From Myotis daubentonii (Eukaryota > Chordata > Mammalia > Chiroptera > Vespertilionidae), in contig NC_081861.1 of assembly GCF_963259705.1 (NCBI RefSeq), positions 106,756,102 through 106,820,101 on the forward strand: 64,000 nt of DNA, read 5' to 3'. The notes under the pieces were generated by a model that had not been told where the DNA came from, searched no databases, and saw only the letters and a program-made list of their open reading frames with translations. The position numbers and the translations under genes were made by a program. Of the stretch, positions 22,800-34,820 are shown piece after piece; the stretch's first letter is position 1, and every line of letters starts with the position of its first letter.

Positions 22800-23644
22800 T
22801 CCTATATAGTAAAAGGGTAATATGCCTCCCAGCACCGGGATCAGTGCAGCCAAGAGGTCTCCCGGCACCAGGATCAGTGTGACAGGAGGCAGCGCCCAAA
22901 CCCCCTGATCGCCCTGCGGCTCTGTGTGTGACAGAGGGTGGGGCCACAACCTCCCTATCCACCCTGCTCTTTTCGTGACAGGGAAGGCGCCCCAACCCCC
23001 TGATCAGCCCTGCTCTGTGCCTGATAGGGGGGAGCTCCTCAACTCCCTGATCGTCCTGCGACTCTGTGTGTGACAGGGTGCGGCGCCCCAACCTCTCCCC
23101 CATGGCCCTGCTCTGTGTGTGATGGGGTAGAGCCATAACCTCCCCATTGGCCCTGCCCTGAGTGTGGCAGTGGCGACACCCCAACCCCCTGATTGACCCT
23201 GCTCTGTACGTGACAGGGTACGGAGCCCCAACCCCCTGATCGGCCCTGCTCTGTGCCTGACAGGGGGGAGCTCCCCAACCCTCTGATCGACCCTGCTCTG
23301 TGCATGACAGGGTACAGAGCCCCAACCCCCTGATTGGCCCTGCTCTGTGCATGACAGGGGGTGGCGCCACAACCTCCCCATCAGCCCTGCCTTGGCCCTA
23401 CCCTGAGTGTGACTGAGGGTGCCATCGCAACCTCCGGATCCGCCCTACTCTGTGCATGACAGCCCTGCTCTGAGCCCAACCAGGCTCTGCACCTAAGGAT
23501 TGGGCCTGCCCTCTGCCACCCAGGAGCAGGCCTAAGCCAGCAGGTCATTATCTCCTGAAGGGTCCCAGACTGCAAGAGGACACAGGCCGGGCTGAGGGTC
23601 CCCCTTCCCCCGAGTGCACAAATTTTTGTGCACCGGGCCTCTAG
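22800..23644 (+). mobile_element. Helitron, non-autonomous, with internal minisatellite
   Basis: Starts TCCTATATAGTAAAAGGG and ends GCACCGGGCCTCTAG (CTAG at 23641-23644). The interior 22860-23460 is a degenerate tandem array of about 60-bp units around CTGATCGGCCCTGCTCTGTG. Long minus-strand frames (up to about 220 codons) are products of this array. Confidence 0.85.
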
Positions 23645-23665
23645 TTTAGAAATAATAGGGTCAGG

Positions 23666-23899
23666 CACTGGCTAGAATCCTCAGTTGGTTGGAGCGTCGG
23701 CCTATGCACCAAAGGGTTGTGGTTTGATTCCCAGTCAAGGTACATAACTAGGTTGCAGGTTTGATCCCCAGTTGGTGCACGTTCAATGTATCTCTCTCAC
23801 CTGGATTTTCCTCTCTCCATCTCCCTTCCTTTCTCTCTCAAATCAATAAAACTATATCTTGAAGCGAGGATTTTAAAAAAGGGTGGGGGGAAAATCCCC
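23666..23899 (+). mobile_element. Older Ves/MEG-type SINE
   Basis: tRNA-like head (CTCAGTTGGTTGGAGCGTCGG, B box GGTTTGATTCCCAG) with a second copy of that box near 23757, a CT-rich stretch, then AAATCAATAAAAC. Target duplications AGGGTCAGG at 23657 and 23900. Confidence 0.78.
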
Positions 23900-26034
23900 A
23901 GGGTCAGGATTACATCACTGTGCTGCCTTTTGATAATTTAATCTAAATTTCCATACACATAGCTCTCCTAAAAATTTTATAATTAATTAAAAAGGCATAT
24001 AAAAATGTATGAAGATAATGTAGCCCTAAGAAAGCAATCATAGTTATGACTTTAGGGAGTTCCATAATTAGCCTATCCTTTTTGTTCTTAGGGTTTTTAA
24101 ACCAATAAACTATGGACTTTATATATTGTTTTAATTCAATAAATACTGGAGGCATCCTTAGGAAGTAAATTAGAAGCAAGATAGAATATTGATCTCCAAT
24201 TTGCTGATAAGGAGTCAGAAAAAGAAGGGCCAAAGGACACATTAAACAGGGCACAGCGAGTCTATGGCAGAGATAGAGATAGGAATATTCTGATTTTATT
24301 CTAGTAGCTTTATCCCTATGATGTCTCCAATTATCTCAAGAGGTGGTGAAAAAAAACTAAAAATGAATTTTAATTAAAATATATCCTGTAAAGCCCTATA
24401 TATGTATATGTGTGTTTGTAATAAGAATGAGTGTGAGAGAGCTAGAGAGCAAGAGAACGCCTGTGAGAGTGAGTGAGCTGACAGCAAATGTTACAAATCA
24501 TGGCTTGAGGTATAAGACTGCCTTTGCATAAGAAAATATGGTCTGGTCACACAGGGAAGCTAGACTTCAAATCCTTCCTATACATACACTGCTTTCAACA
24601 TTTCCTTCGCAGCAGAAATTTAAAGTAAAACACTCTCTTAAATTGGATTTGGGTAACAATGGAAAATAATGTATATAATATATAAAACGTAAATAAAAAG
24701 TTATTACAGATAAAACTCATGTAATACTTCACAATAGGAGCAAATTTGTTTTGAAGCTACATCCTTTTGAAAAGGAATTTTAGCTATCAGGAGGAAAACC
24801 AATATGTGAATTCCTAGTTTTCTACTATAATAGTGAAGTTAGAGTACATAATTAATGTGTCTCTTCATAAGAAATATAGTACATTTTATGTTAATTTCCT
24901 CATTGTTAAATCTGTTCTTCCACTTCTTGAAAAACTCTAATAAGTAACATTTATTTCGAGTACTAGTACAAATGACATGTTCCCAATAAATAAATCAAAA
25001 CATGCCATCCAAATTTTTAATCAAATGGAATAACCCGCAAGTTATTTACAACATAAAAATCTCATTAGGTACCCATCCTCTATTGATTGTTCAATACTTG
25101 TGGAGATAAACTTCTCAATATAAAACTGAGAGCAAAATAAATGGTAATAAGGTTGTAAGTAGATTCAAATAGTCCATCATAACAGTAAGCATAAATATTC
25201 CTATATTGTTTCATTGCTATTGCACCAAATTCTTCTGTGCAAGCTAGCCTAAATTACTGTCAGAAAGGAAGAAATAATGAACAGAAAACTGAAACACACT
25301 CAGCCAATTAATTTGTAATTCATTTAGAGGACATCCAAAGCTGATTCATCTCTTAAACTGAACTAAATAAAGCCTGATTCGATTTGTTAGAAACATGCTG
25401 GGGTGTCATACTTAGCAATGCTGAAGGTGACTTATGACAATGCCTATGAAGTAGAAACTTATGGAGGAAGAATGGTTATTTTTAAAGCTCCTAAAAGCTT
25501 TAAATAACAAAATAAAGTAATAAAAATCAAGTAGCATTATAACTGAATACCCATTTAGAATAAGAAGAAATGTTAAGTTCTTCCCTGAGGAAGTCTGAAG
25601 ATTAAATCAGTTCTTTCTTCCTATTAGACTTTAAAGCCACTTTCATTTTACAAGACATACCACAGCCTAACTCTTGGCTCAAGTGAGGGAGACATATTAG
25701 ATATATTGTTGATTTTGTGAAGAGTAATGTTCCAGTAACATTGAAAATCAAGGTGAAACCCTAGGGTTGATTCAAGTGACCAGGTAATTGTGTAAACTTC
25801 ACTACTGCAACACAACAGAAACCTTTTGGCCTCTTTACCAGCCTCAAGGACATTTCCAGGAAACGAGTTCTTTGCTCCTCTTTTTAAAATAAAATTAGGT
25901 GACAAAAGTGATATTGGAGAGCAAAATTTCGTGTTTTAATTATGTATTTTCAGTTAAATGCAGAACTGAACTATATATATATATATGTACTCAGAAACAA
26001 TCCCTTCAAAATGAGAACTATTAAAATCCGTTTA
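23900..26034. other. HDX: HDX intron, mostly unique sequence
   Basis: AT-rich. It holds a GAGA-rich patch (24430-24480) and (AT)n at about 25972-25986. No exon or intact mobile element recognised. Confidence 0.5.
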
Positions 26035-27190
26035 AAATCCATTTTTTTAATTACAATTGACATACAATATTACATTAGTTTCAGGTGGACAGTATAGTGA
26101 TTAGACATTTAAATACCTTAAGAAGTGATCACCTCCAATAAGTATAGTACTTACTGACACCATACATAGTTCCTACAATATTAATTATATTCCCTATGCT
26201 ATATTTACATCCCTGGGACTATTTTGTATTTCTTAAACTCTTCACCACTTTCATCAAGTTCTCCAAACACCCTCCATTCAGATAACATCAGTCTGTTTTC
26301 TTTATTTATGAGTCTGTTTCTATTTTGTTCTTTTAGATTCCACATGTAAATGAAATCATATGGCACTTATCTTTCTCTGACTGACTTATTTCCCATAGCA
26401 TAATATTCTCTAGGTCAGTGGTCAGGAAACTCATTAGTCAACAGAGCCAAATATCAATAGTACAACGATTGAAATTTTTTTTGAGAGCCAAATTTTTTAA
26501 ACTTAAACCATATAGGTAGGTACATTGTTATTAACTTAATTAGGGTACTCCTAAGGCTTAGGAAGAGCCACACTCAAGGGGCCAAAGAGCCGCATGTGGC
26601 TAGCGAGCCGCAGTTTGCCGACCACTACTCTAGGTCCATCCAAGCTGTCACAAGTGGTACTATTTCATTCGATTAAATAGCCAAGTAATATCCCATGTAT
26701 ATTTGTACCAATACTTTCTTATCTATTCACTTAGTTACTTCCATATCTTGATTATTGTAAATAACGCTGCAATGAATATAGGTGTGCATATATTCTTTTG
26801 AATTGGTGTTTTGGGTTTCTTTGGATAAATATCCAGAAACGGAATTGCTAGGTCATAAGGCAGTTCCATTTTGATTTTTTTCAGGTAACAACATATTGTT
26901 TTCCATAGTGACTAAATCAATCTGTATTCCCACCAACAGTGCACAAGGATTCCCTTTTCTCCACATCTAGATCAACACTTAATTGCTTGTTGATTGATTG
27001 AAGACAACCATTCTAACTGGTATGAGGTGACATTGTGATTTTAATTTGCATTTATCTGATAATTAGTGTTGTTGAGATCTTTCAGTATGTTTATTGGCCT
27101 TCTGAATGTCCTCTTTGGAGAAGTGTCTCTTCAGGTCCTCTTGATTTTTCAATTTGATTTCTAAAAGTCTATTTATGTTTCTTGTATATT
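26035..27190 (-). mobile_element. Old L1 antisense fragment (interrupted by a hAT MITE)
   Basis: Begins with antisense L1 3' sequence (TTACAATTGACATACAATATTAC) and runs back through the antisense ORF2 C-terminus (AGGTGTGCATATATTC, ACGGAATTGCTAGGTCATAAGG, TTCCCACCAACAGTGCAC). Highly decayed. Confidence 0.78.
26416..26627. mobile_element. Non-autonomous hAT element (212 bp)
   Basis: Terminal inverted repeats CAGTGGTCAGGAAACTC and GTTTGCCGACCACTA, flanked by a perfect 8-bp duplication CTCTAGGT (26408-26415 and 26628-26635), the hAT hallmark. It carries the AGAGCCGCATGTGGCT block common in bat hAT MITEs. No transposase. Confidence 0.9.
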
Positions 27191-27790
27191 AAAATCTTTT
27201 AATAATTTCCCATGTATGGGACAGTTATACCAAAATTTTCTAATGTACTTGTTAAATGCAGATTTATGGTCCTCTACAGACCAACTGAGCAGGATTTGTT
27301 GAGAAAACACAATTTCAATGTAGTTCTCTTATATTCATATTATAATCATCACAAAAGTTATAGCATAAAAGCAAGATTGTTAAAGTGTTATTCATCACTG
27401 GTAAATACCAAAGTGCACTACTACTACTAATATAGATTATTTAATGTTAATTGAGATGTTCATATTAATCATAATTCAATTATATGATCATATTAACTGG
27501 GTTCAATAGATGTAGAAAAGTATGATGTTTTATTAAATATCTCTGAATGCTTTTTAAAACTGCAAAAACCTCCTCAAAGATTATCCAGTGTGCTGACTAC
27601 TGCATTTTATTTGTTACTTTTGTAGTATATATAAATAATATAATCACAAAATATATCCTTTGAGATAACACAGTCTTATTGAGGTTCAGTTTTTCCAACT
27701 TTACAAATATTATTATAATTTTCCCAATGACATTCCCACTAACAACACAGGGGAAAACACATTTATTCCTTTAAATGAAAGATTACTTAC
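27191..27790. other. HDX: HDX intron downstream of the 54-bp exon
   Basis: AT-rich sequence. Contains the exon's donor (minus strand, bases 27790-27785). No repeat recognised with confidence. Confidence 0.45.
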
Positions 27791-27844
27791 TGCTCTTTTT
27801 CTAGAACACCCTGTAATCCAAGGCACAGTTAGGTTTCCTGAAAT
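27791..27844 (-). CDS. HDX: HDX 54-bp exon (start of second-homeodomain region)
   Basis: This short exon encodes 18 residues, ISGNLTVPWITGCSRKRA. They join the large exon (ending NNYQ) to the second homeodomain. On the minus strand it is preceded by an acceptor (ttccacag) and followed by a consensus donor (gtaagt). It is exactly 18 codons, phase 0 on both sides, so skipping it would keep the frame. The basic RKR just before the homeodomain could help DNA contact or nuclear import; that is inference. About 35.6 kb of intron separate it from the large exon and about 6 kb from the next one. Confidence 0.92.
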
Positions 27845-30099
27845 CTGTGGAAACAACAAATGGAATCTCAGTAAGGTATGCATTACTCCAACTTAGAAAG
27901 CTAATCAACACAAAAAAATTCATATAAGACTTCAAGATAGATTTTTATTCAGAGCATATTCTCCAACTAGACAATCCTGTTTCCTTACTGAATGCAACAG
28001 ATTGAAAGGGCCTTCTTTGGTGGGGAAATTTTAGAAGTAGTCCAAAGTACCCCTGAAAATTCAAGAAACATTATGGGACATTTTTGAGGCCTGGAAGTAC
28101 GGTTTAGAAATCTATGGAGAATAACATTTTTATAATAAAATTGCAGTGTTCTGTGGGATTAGTTACAATAATTAAATTATTAACTGTAGTCATCATGTTG
28201 TATACTAGGTTTCAAGATTTATTCATCCTACATAAATTTAAGTTTATTTTTAAGCAGAAACTATAAGGCAAATAAATAGCTAGCAGCAGCTTATTATGTC
28301 AGCATTGCCACACAAGTAGATGCCATTCCAGTTGGATTTGGGGAATTGTTATAGAAACCAAGGTAATTCCATGACAGACAATGGTCAGGCTGTACTTTGC
28401 CATACTTTTTTCCTGGGACACACAAAGATTTGGAGTACTTCAAATTCTCACTTGCCCTCTTCTTCCTTCTCAAACATATACCTCCTGAGAAACTGATAAG
28501 GCAAATAAATTTTGCTAAGTTGTGGGAAAATGGAATTCAATCAAGCATTTGTTGTGTTTGATGAATTATATTCAGTCATAGCTTATGAATTACTATTATT
28601 CCTACTAATAAGAAGTGATGATCAGTCAATGTAATAGTAAAGTAATATCATCAATTATTTAAATTATTACCATACTTGCCCACTATACTTGCCATTTTAC
28701 TCTGAGTTCAAAATACACCAATATGCTAAGGATAGGCTAAACTGATATAAATTCCAAGTAATACTTTTAAGAAAAATTTAAAAATATAGTTGCTCAAGTT
28801 AAAATACCACTATAGTAAAATGTCAATTAACTAGAATCCCTGAAAGTCATGAAGTTTAAATAATTTATTTTTAAAATAGTGAACTGAGAGTGATGACAAA
28901 ATTTCTATGGAAATATTCTTCAAAATATGTAGTTTCTTGTCTTCCACCAATAATTAGTATGTGATGTAATGTTTATAAAATAAATTGATTGCTAACCTCA
29001 ATGAATGAGGTAATGCTGCTAAAATAATAAGATAATATATTCTTGAAATAATAGAGATATCCAACCATTTTGGACCATCTCTTCACATACTCCCATCTAT
29101 TAGGATAATGTTTAAACTGACTATATAAAGTTGTTAGAGAAAACATGTTAAACCGAATGAATTACAAGAGACCCAGTAACTACTGAAAACTCACATATAA
29201 AATAATACATATAATAAAAATGGATAATGTAATTTCTTTAAAGATGGACACTATACATTTTAATAATATAAAAAGTGGTTTCTTGTTTATGCCAATTGTA
29301 TGCAATGAATAAAATTGAAAACTTCTATAAGCAATTAATATACCAATGCTATAAATTCCATGAGATTTGTGAAGAGATAACTTTCACTTTTTTGTTTTAT
29401 AGCCCTCTATTGTTGGCATTGAATCTGTTCTTTAGTTCTGTATGTTTCTGGTAAAACTCAGAACACCCAGGCATAGTAATTGAACTTGTAAGCTTTTTTG
29501 ATTCAAAAGTACTGTATAAATATTTCCCATCACCTTGGGAAATTTTGTTTGGTGCGATAGTGATGTCAAAGTTTCTCCTTCACCAGAAACTATAAAATAC
29601 AGTATTTCAAATTAGCAAGGAAATATACTTCTTGTTTAAGTAATATTTAAATTCCAAATACATTTTTAATATTCTAGTTTAGAAAACTGCAAAATTAATC
29701 TACAAAGAGTCAAGACGCATTTGACAAATATAACTCACACATCCAAATGAGTACTGTATGCTTCAAAGTAGAAAACTTAGGAAAGCATTTAGGGAACTTT
29801 CCTTTTGGAGTTTTTTGTTCATGACTCATCCAGAGATTCTGTCTCATTACTTCAGATTTCTTTTTCAATAATTGAAAATATAACAGCCCAGATTGAAAAT
29901 TTATATTATTCACTAAACCTGACTAAGAATAAATTTTACTTTCCAAAATCAAATTTTCCCTCAAATGATGAGGATTTGTCACCACTGAAAGCTTTTTAAA
30001 TAATCCCACAGGCCCTTAAAACAATTGTGAAAGACTTCAAAAACTTTTTGACAAATTGAACTTTATTGCAATAAATATAGATAACTTCCAACGGTAACT
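27845..30099. other. HDX: HDX intron, long quiet AT-rich stretch
   Basis: Contains the acceptor tract of the 54-bp exon (27845-27860). The rest shows no convincing repeat, exon or regulatory motif by eye, and short ORFs are chance. Confidence 0.5.
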
Positions 30100-30547
30100 T
30101 ATTTGAATTCTGTTCAAATATTTATCAGGCATCTCTTCTGTATTAGGTGCTGTACATGAAACAAAACTAAGGTAGGTAAAACATAATTCCTTGGAGGGCA
30201 AGACCTATGATCTGAGAGAGAAAAATAAGACAAGTACCTGAGTGACTTTAGTACAAAGAAAGCTATGATAAGTGTTTTAAGGAAGGTACAATAAATGAAG
30301 TGCTTTAGAAAATCAAGATATGGAAAAATTGCATCAACTTGAGTATTGATATCTCAGCCAAATTTTAAATTATGAGAAGAATTTTGATAGGCAGAAATAA
30401 AAAAGCACTCTGGGGAAAAAGAGTAGTATGAGTCCAGCAGAGTAAAAGGATAAGGTATCTTTGGGAATTGTCAGTTCAACTAGAACTAGAAAGGGAGTTG
30501 GGGGTCACTTTGTTAAGGCCATGAATGCCAAGTACATTTATATATAA
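30100..30547 (+). mobile_element. Probable L2-like ancient LINE fragment, part 1
   Basis: GGTGCTGTACATGAAACAAA and GGAGGGCAAGACCTATGATC resemble the L2 3' region motifs 'aggcactgtgctaag' and 'ctcaaggagctcacagtct'. The fragment appears to resume at 31213 on the other side of a Helitron. Tentative. Confidence 0.4.
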
Positions 30548-31212
30548 CTAAAGGCTCGGTGCAAGTATTAGTGCATTGGTCTGAGGCGTGGCTCATCCCC
30601 GTCAGCTGAGTGGCTGTGGACCCACCTTCTGAGTGGCTGCTGAATGAGGAAATTAGGCTGAGCTGATATTTTGGGGTAATGTGTTGGGTAAAGGCATGTT
30701 CTGTGTCCTGGAGGAACCTGGCGGAGAGCTTTGCACCCCAAAGCCACTCAGTGAATGTCCTTGATGTGTGACAGGTTGGTGACACCACCAGGGATGTTCA
30801 GGGCAGCCATACACCAGGATCCTCAGCTATCAGGACAGCCTCCCTGGGGGGCCCACAGTCATGTCCCTTCTTGCCATCTGCCTATGCCAGCTCCCCGTGC
30901 TCTTTCTAGAACACACCTTAAAAGGCCTGCATCAGCTGATGGGGTCAGGCCAGAGTCTGGATTATCTCAAGTATTTATAGGTGCAGAGACTGGGCCTCAT
31001 CCTGAGCTTGCTAGTTGCTGCTCCAACTGTGGGAGCAGCCGCTCATCCTAGTCAGCCAAGCAGTGCTCCCACTGTGGGAGCGCACTGACCACTAGGGATC
31101 AGCTCCTGCATTGAACGTCTGCTCTCTGGTGGTCAGTGCACTTCATAGCGACTGGTCGACTGGTTGTTTTGGTCATTTTGCTGTTCGGTCGCTGGGCTTT
31201 TATTTATATAGA
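30548..31212 (-). mobile_element. Helitron, non-autonomous, decayed end
   Basis: On the minus strand it begins TCTATATAAATAAAAGCCCA and ends near GCACCGAGCCTTTAG, with the terminal CTAG mutated. It contains palindromic blocks around CTCCCACTGTGGGAGCGCA. No protein capacity. Confidence 0.72.
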
Positions 31213-31600
31213 TTCTGTAGAATACACGGAGCCATTGAAGGTTTTTAATCAAATGGGTTGTATAATCAGAGTTGTATTTTTATACACTTGGATGATTAAT
31301 TTGACTAAATGTGTATATTGAATTGAATAAGTATAGAAACTTTAATAATATTTTAGTCAAGAGGTAGGTAATCCAAGTTTGGAACTAAATTAGGGGAGGT
31401 AGAAAATGAGAAGAGAAATATAAAACATATTTCTAAGGAAAAATCTGAGATAGAAGAAAACTAGACAGTCTGGTGATTACTGGAGCAGTCTTTTTATGGA
31501 CATCATAAAACTGAATGTAAATGCAAGGAAGTGCCTAATGGAGATCTGCTACTCTTGGCTAAGAGTAGATACACTTATTTGAATATAAACTGGAATCACA
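31213..31600 (+). mobile_element. Probable L2-like ancient LINE fragment, part 2
   Basis: AGCCATTGAAGGTTTTTAATCAAATGG and TCAGAGTTGTATTTTTATAC fit the L2 3' pattern 'agccattgaaggattttgagc'. It is in phase with the sequence before the Helitron. Tentative. Confidence 0.4.
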
Positions 31601-33500
31601 TTATGTGGATAGTTAAGGTTTGTGAATCCAATTATTATATGTTTATCTTTCTCATGAAAAATTATACTTACAATAGATACCATAGATGCCATAGATTACA
31701 ATATTAATTATATATTATATATACACATTACTGTATATGGTTACATAGTTATAGGAAGGCATCTATATAGTTACTTTGATAAATGATATAAAAAATTTAA
31801 AGGAATTTTACTATGTTTATTTTTATACAAGCTTATTAAGGGCAAGATATCATGTTTAAAACAATTTAGTCTTACTATTTTTATATAGTTAGAGTAAATA
31901 TACATAAAAATGTATTTGTATGATTTCCAAAATTTTTGGTATAAAGACAATTCTACAAATATGTTGGATATTCTATTTAAAACAATTAAGACCAGTTTAT
32001 GGGGTTAGTAAAGTTCTTACGTGAAATAAATTTTATGTGAGTCAGGAAAACAAAATATATTATTATGTCATTAAATGAAATTTTATTTACTGAAACAATC
32101 AGACAATAACTATGTCTTTCAGCAAAATTCAGCAGTAAGAGATTCATAAATCAATGTTTTAGCTTTCCGTCAGTTGTTTTGTTATCAGTTGAGCATTAAA
32201 ACCTATCAATCATTCTGTTTTAATAAGCAGTGTTTCCTAGATGTTTTCAATTATGAGGTATAGTGCACAAAGGGCATGGCTGGGCATGTGGTAGGCAATC
32301 AATAGCTATATAGGCTGATTGATTGGTTGAATTCACTTGAGCCTTCATTATTCACTAGCTTCACTTGATGAAATTTAACAAAAGGCCAAGAGTGGAAATA
32401 TACAAGGCATTTTTACATGGAGTAGGTAGTGGGAGGAGGGGTTGAAAACAATGTGTTTAGGAGCAAAGGAGAAAAGATGTAGTGCCTTATTTTAAAATAT
32501 CCACCACCCCTCTTCTCTCTACCAACTCTGGAAAAGCTTTTAGAAGTAAATAAGCCTTACAAATGGTAATTTCACTCTACAACTTTTGGCCAAGCATCTA
32601 ACACTTTTTCTAAGCACATGAAGTTTTCTTCTAGTAAGTAATATGAAACTAGTGTTTAGAAAATTTTACTAGCCATAAAAGTTCTTATAGTTGACAACCA
32701 AAATGCTAATTGAGATTCTTTTCCTACATGATTTTAGTAGTTATACTTTATCAAACCACAAAAGATTCAGATCAGAAAACCTGGAATTCTAAGATTTTTC
32801 AAAAAACATCTTAGATAAAAAGTACTCAGACATAACATAACAAACCTGATTTCAAGATGCTACTTCTAAAAATGCTAGCTTTTTTAAAAAAAGTACAAAG
32901 ATATAATTAAAACAATATAAATTAATATGTGAAATGATTATCTTCTAATCCAAAGGTCCTAGGGAGTATATAAATACAAATCTTTATCTCTTAAAATTAT
33001 ACTTTCTAGCATTGTAAAATATTATCTTAATTCAACTCATGTAAAAATGACATTTGAGGATATATACAAACTATTTACAAACTTTAGAAAATAAATTGTT
33101 GAGTGTTAGGTTTAAGTCCTAAATATACAATTGAAATGAAATGTCTTATTACATGTGTATTCAGAGTTCAGCTCCTTAAATAGCAAAATATTTGTTGCTC
33201 GTATCAAGCTACAGTCCTTTCTGGGCTGGGCTTGTATTCTTAACATAAATCATGGTTCCATGTCTTCTCTTTGCACATGTCTTCTTGTTGTACCAAAAGA
33301 GGCATTTAAATGAAATTAAACAGAAAATAAGGTAGTAATAGAGAAAATTAGGTACAAAAACATAAGGCATACAATAACAAATGTAATAGCAATAGTAAGT
33401 CCTTTGTTATCAGTTATTATTTTAAGTGTAATTGGATTGAATACCCAAATTAAAGACAGATTAAAATAATGAATTAAAAATCAGGATTTAACTATAGTGT
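31601..33500. other. HDX: HDX intron, AT-rich, little recognisable
   Basis: At 32240-32330, GCACAAAGGGCATGGCTGGG and GTAGGCAATCAATAGC vaguely resemble a MIR 3' end. Otherwise I see nothing definable. Confidence 0.4.
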
Positions 33501-34430
33501 ATTTATAACAGACCCACTTTAGATCTAAAGACCTCTACCTTATACCATATATAAAATTAGCTCAGATGAAACAAAAGCCTAAACATAAAGGTTAAAACTA
33601 TAAAATTATTAGAAAAAGACAGAAAAATAGTTTCATTCAACTTGTCAATAATTTCTAAAATATGACACCATGGAATACTTCTTGGCCATAAAAAGAAATT
33701 CTTACCATTTGCAACAATATGGATAGACCTTGAGAGCATTATGCTAAGTGAAATAAGCCAATCAGAGTAAGACAAGTACCTTATTATTTCACTCATATGT
33801 GGAATCTAATGAACAAAATAAACAGATGAACAAAATACAGACACATAGACTCATAGATAGAGTTCAGGCTGACTAGTTTTCTGGGGGTTGGTTGGGTCAG
33901 GGGTGGAGGGATTGAGCAAAAAAGAAAAAAAAAGAAAATATCTCATGGACAGGGACTACAGTTTGGCGACTGCTGAGGGAGGAGGATGGGGGTGGGTGGG
34001 AGGAGAGTAAAGGGTGGATAAATTGTGATGGACTGAGAGTTGATTTGGGGTGGTGAACACACAATACAGTGTACAGATGATGTGCTGTAGAAGTGTATAC
34101 CTGAAACCTATATAATTTGTTAACCAGTGTCACCCCAATAAATTCCATAAAAAGGAAAATAAAATAAAACACCGAAAGCATAGACAACAAAGGGAAAATC
34201 GATAAAATACATCAAAGTTTAAAACTTTTGTGCATCAAAAAACACAATCAATGGAACAAAAAAGCAACCCATGGAATGGCAGAATATATTTGTAAATTGT
34301 ATATCTGATAAGGGGCTAATATCCATAATTTATAAAGAACCCTTGTAATTCAACAACAACAAACAGGCAATCTGGTTTAAAAAATGGCAAAGGAAGATCA
34401 AATTAAAGGCATAAATGTGTAGGGAGAGAA
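33501..34430 (+). mobile_element. Old L1 ORF2 / 3' end, rearranged
   Basis: ORF2 C-terminal sequence (GCTAAGTGAAATAAGCCAATC at 33743) runs into a 3'UTR ending CACCCCAATAAATTCCATAAAAAGG (34130-34160). It is followed by a more upstream ORF2 part (34200-34430, TCTGATAAGGGGCTAATATCC), so two fragments are out of order. Confidence 0.65.
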
Positions 34431-34524
34431 TATAGAGAATGGAAGAAACTCAATAGAAAAATCAATGAAAACAAATGTTTCTTTTTTTAAAGAGCAACAA
34501 AATTTAGAAAACTTTAAGTAGATA

Positions 34525-34690
34525 TACTGTAGTGTATTGAATGGTGACATCATCCCAGATTATTCAGATGGGACTCAAATCCAATGGCTAGTATCCTTAC
34601 AAAAGAGAGAAGAGGTAAAAGGGGAAAGTCATGTGAAGAACAACTAACATCTATTCAAGAACACGACACTACTGGGAGAAGACTTGAACA
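34525..34690. mobile_element. Possible MLT1-like MaLR LTR fragment
   Basis: CATCCCAGATTATTCAGATGGG and TAGTATCCTTACAAAAGAGAG resemble the MLT1 consensus region 'ggattatccaggtgggccc...gtccttataaaagag'. Short and old, so tentative. Confidence 0.35.
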
Positions 34691-34820
34691 CAAAGGTGAG
34701 GCTAAAGTACCCCTTGTAGGTGAGGGCATTTGCTAGGGTGTGGGGGCGGCTGGGGAGAGGTCAATGGGGGCTAAAAGGAGACTTAGTGATAATTTAAACA
34801 ATAAAGAATTAAAAAAATAA
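34691..34820 (+). mobile_element. L1/HAL1 3' end fragment
   Basis: A G-rich 3'UTR (GGTGAGGGCATTTGCTAGGG and following) ending TTTAAACAATAAAGAATTAAAA, close to the HAL1 3' end at 5990-6093. Confidence 0.6.

Noticed and set aside
22705..23370. 221-codon minus-strand frame with repeated HRAGxIRGLG units
   Set aside because: It is a read-through of the Helitron's internal tandem repeat, not a gene.
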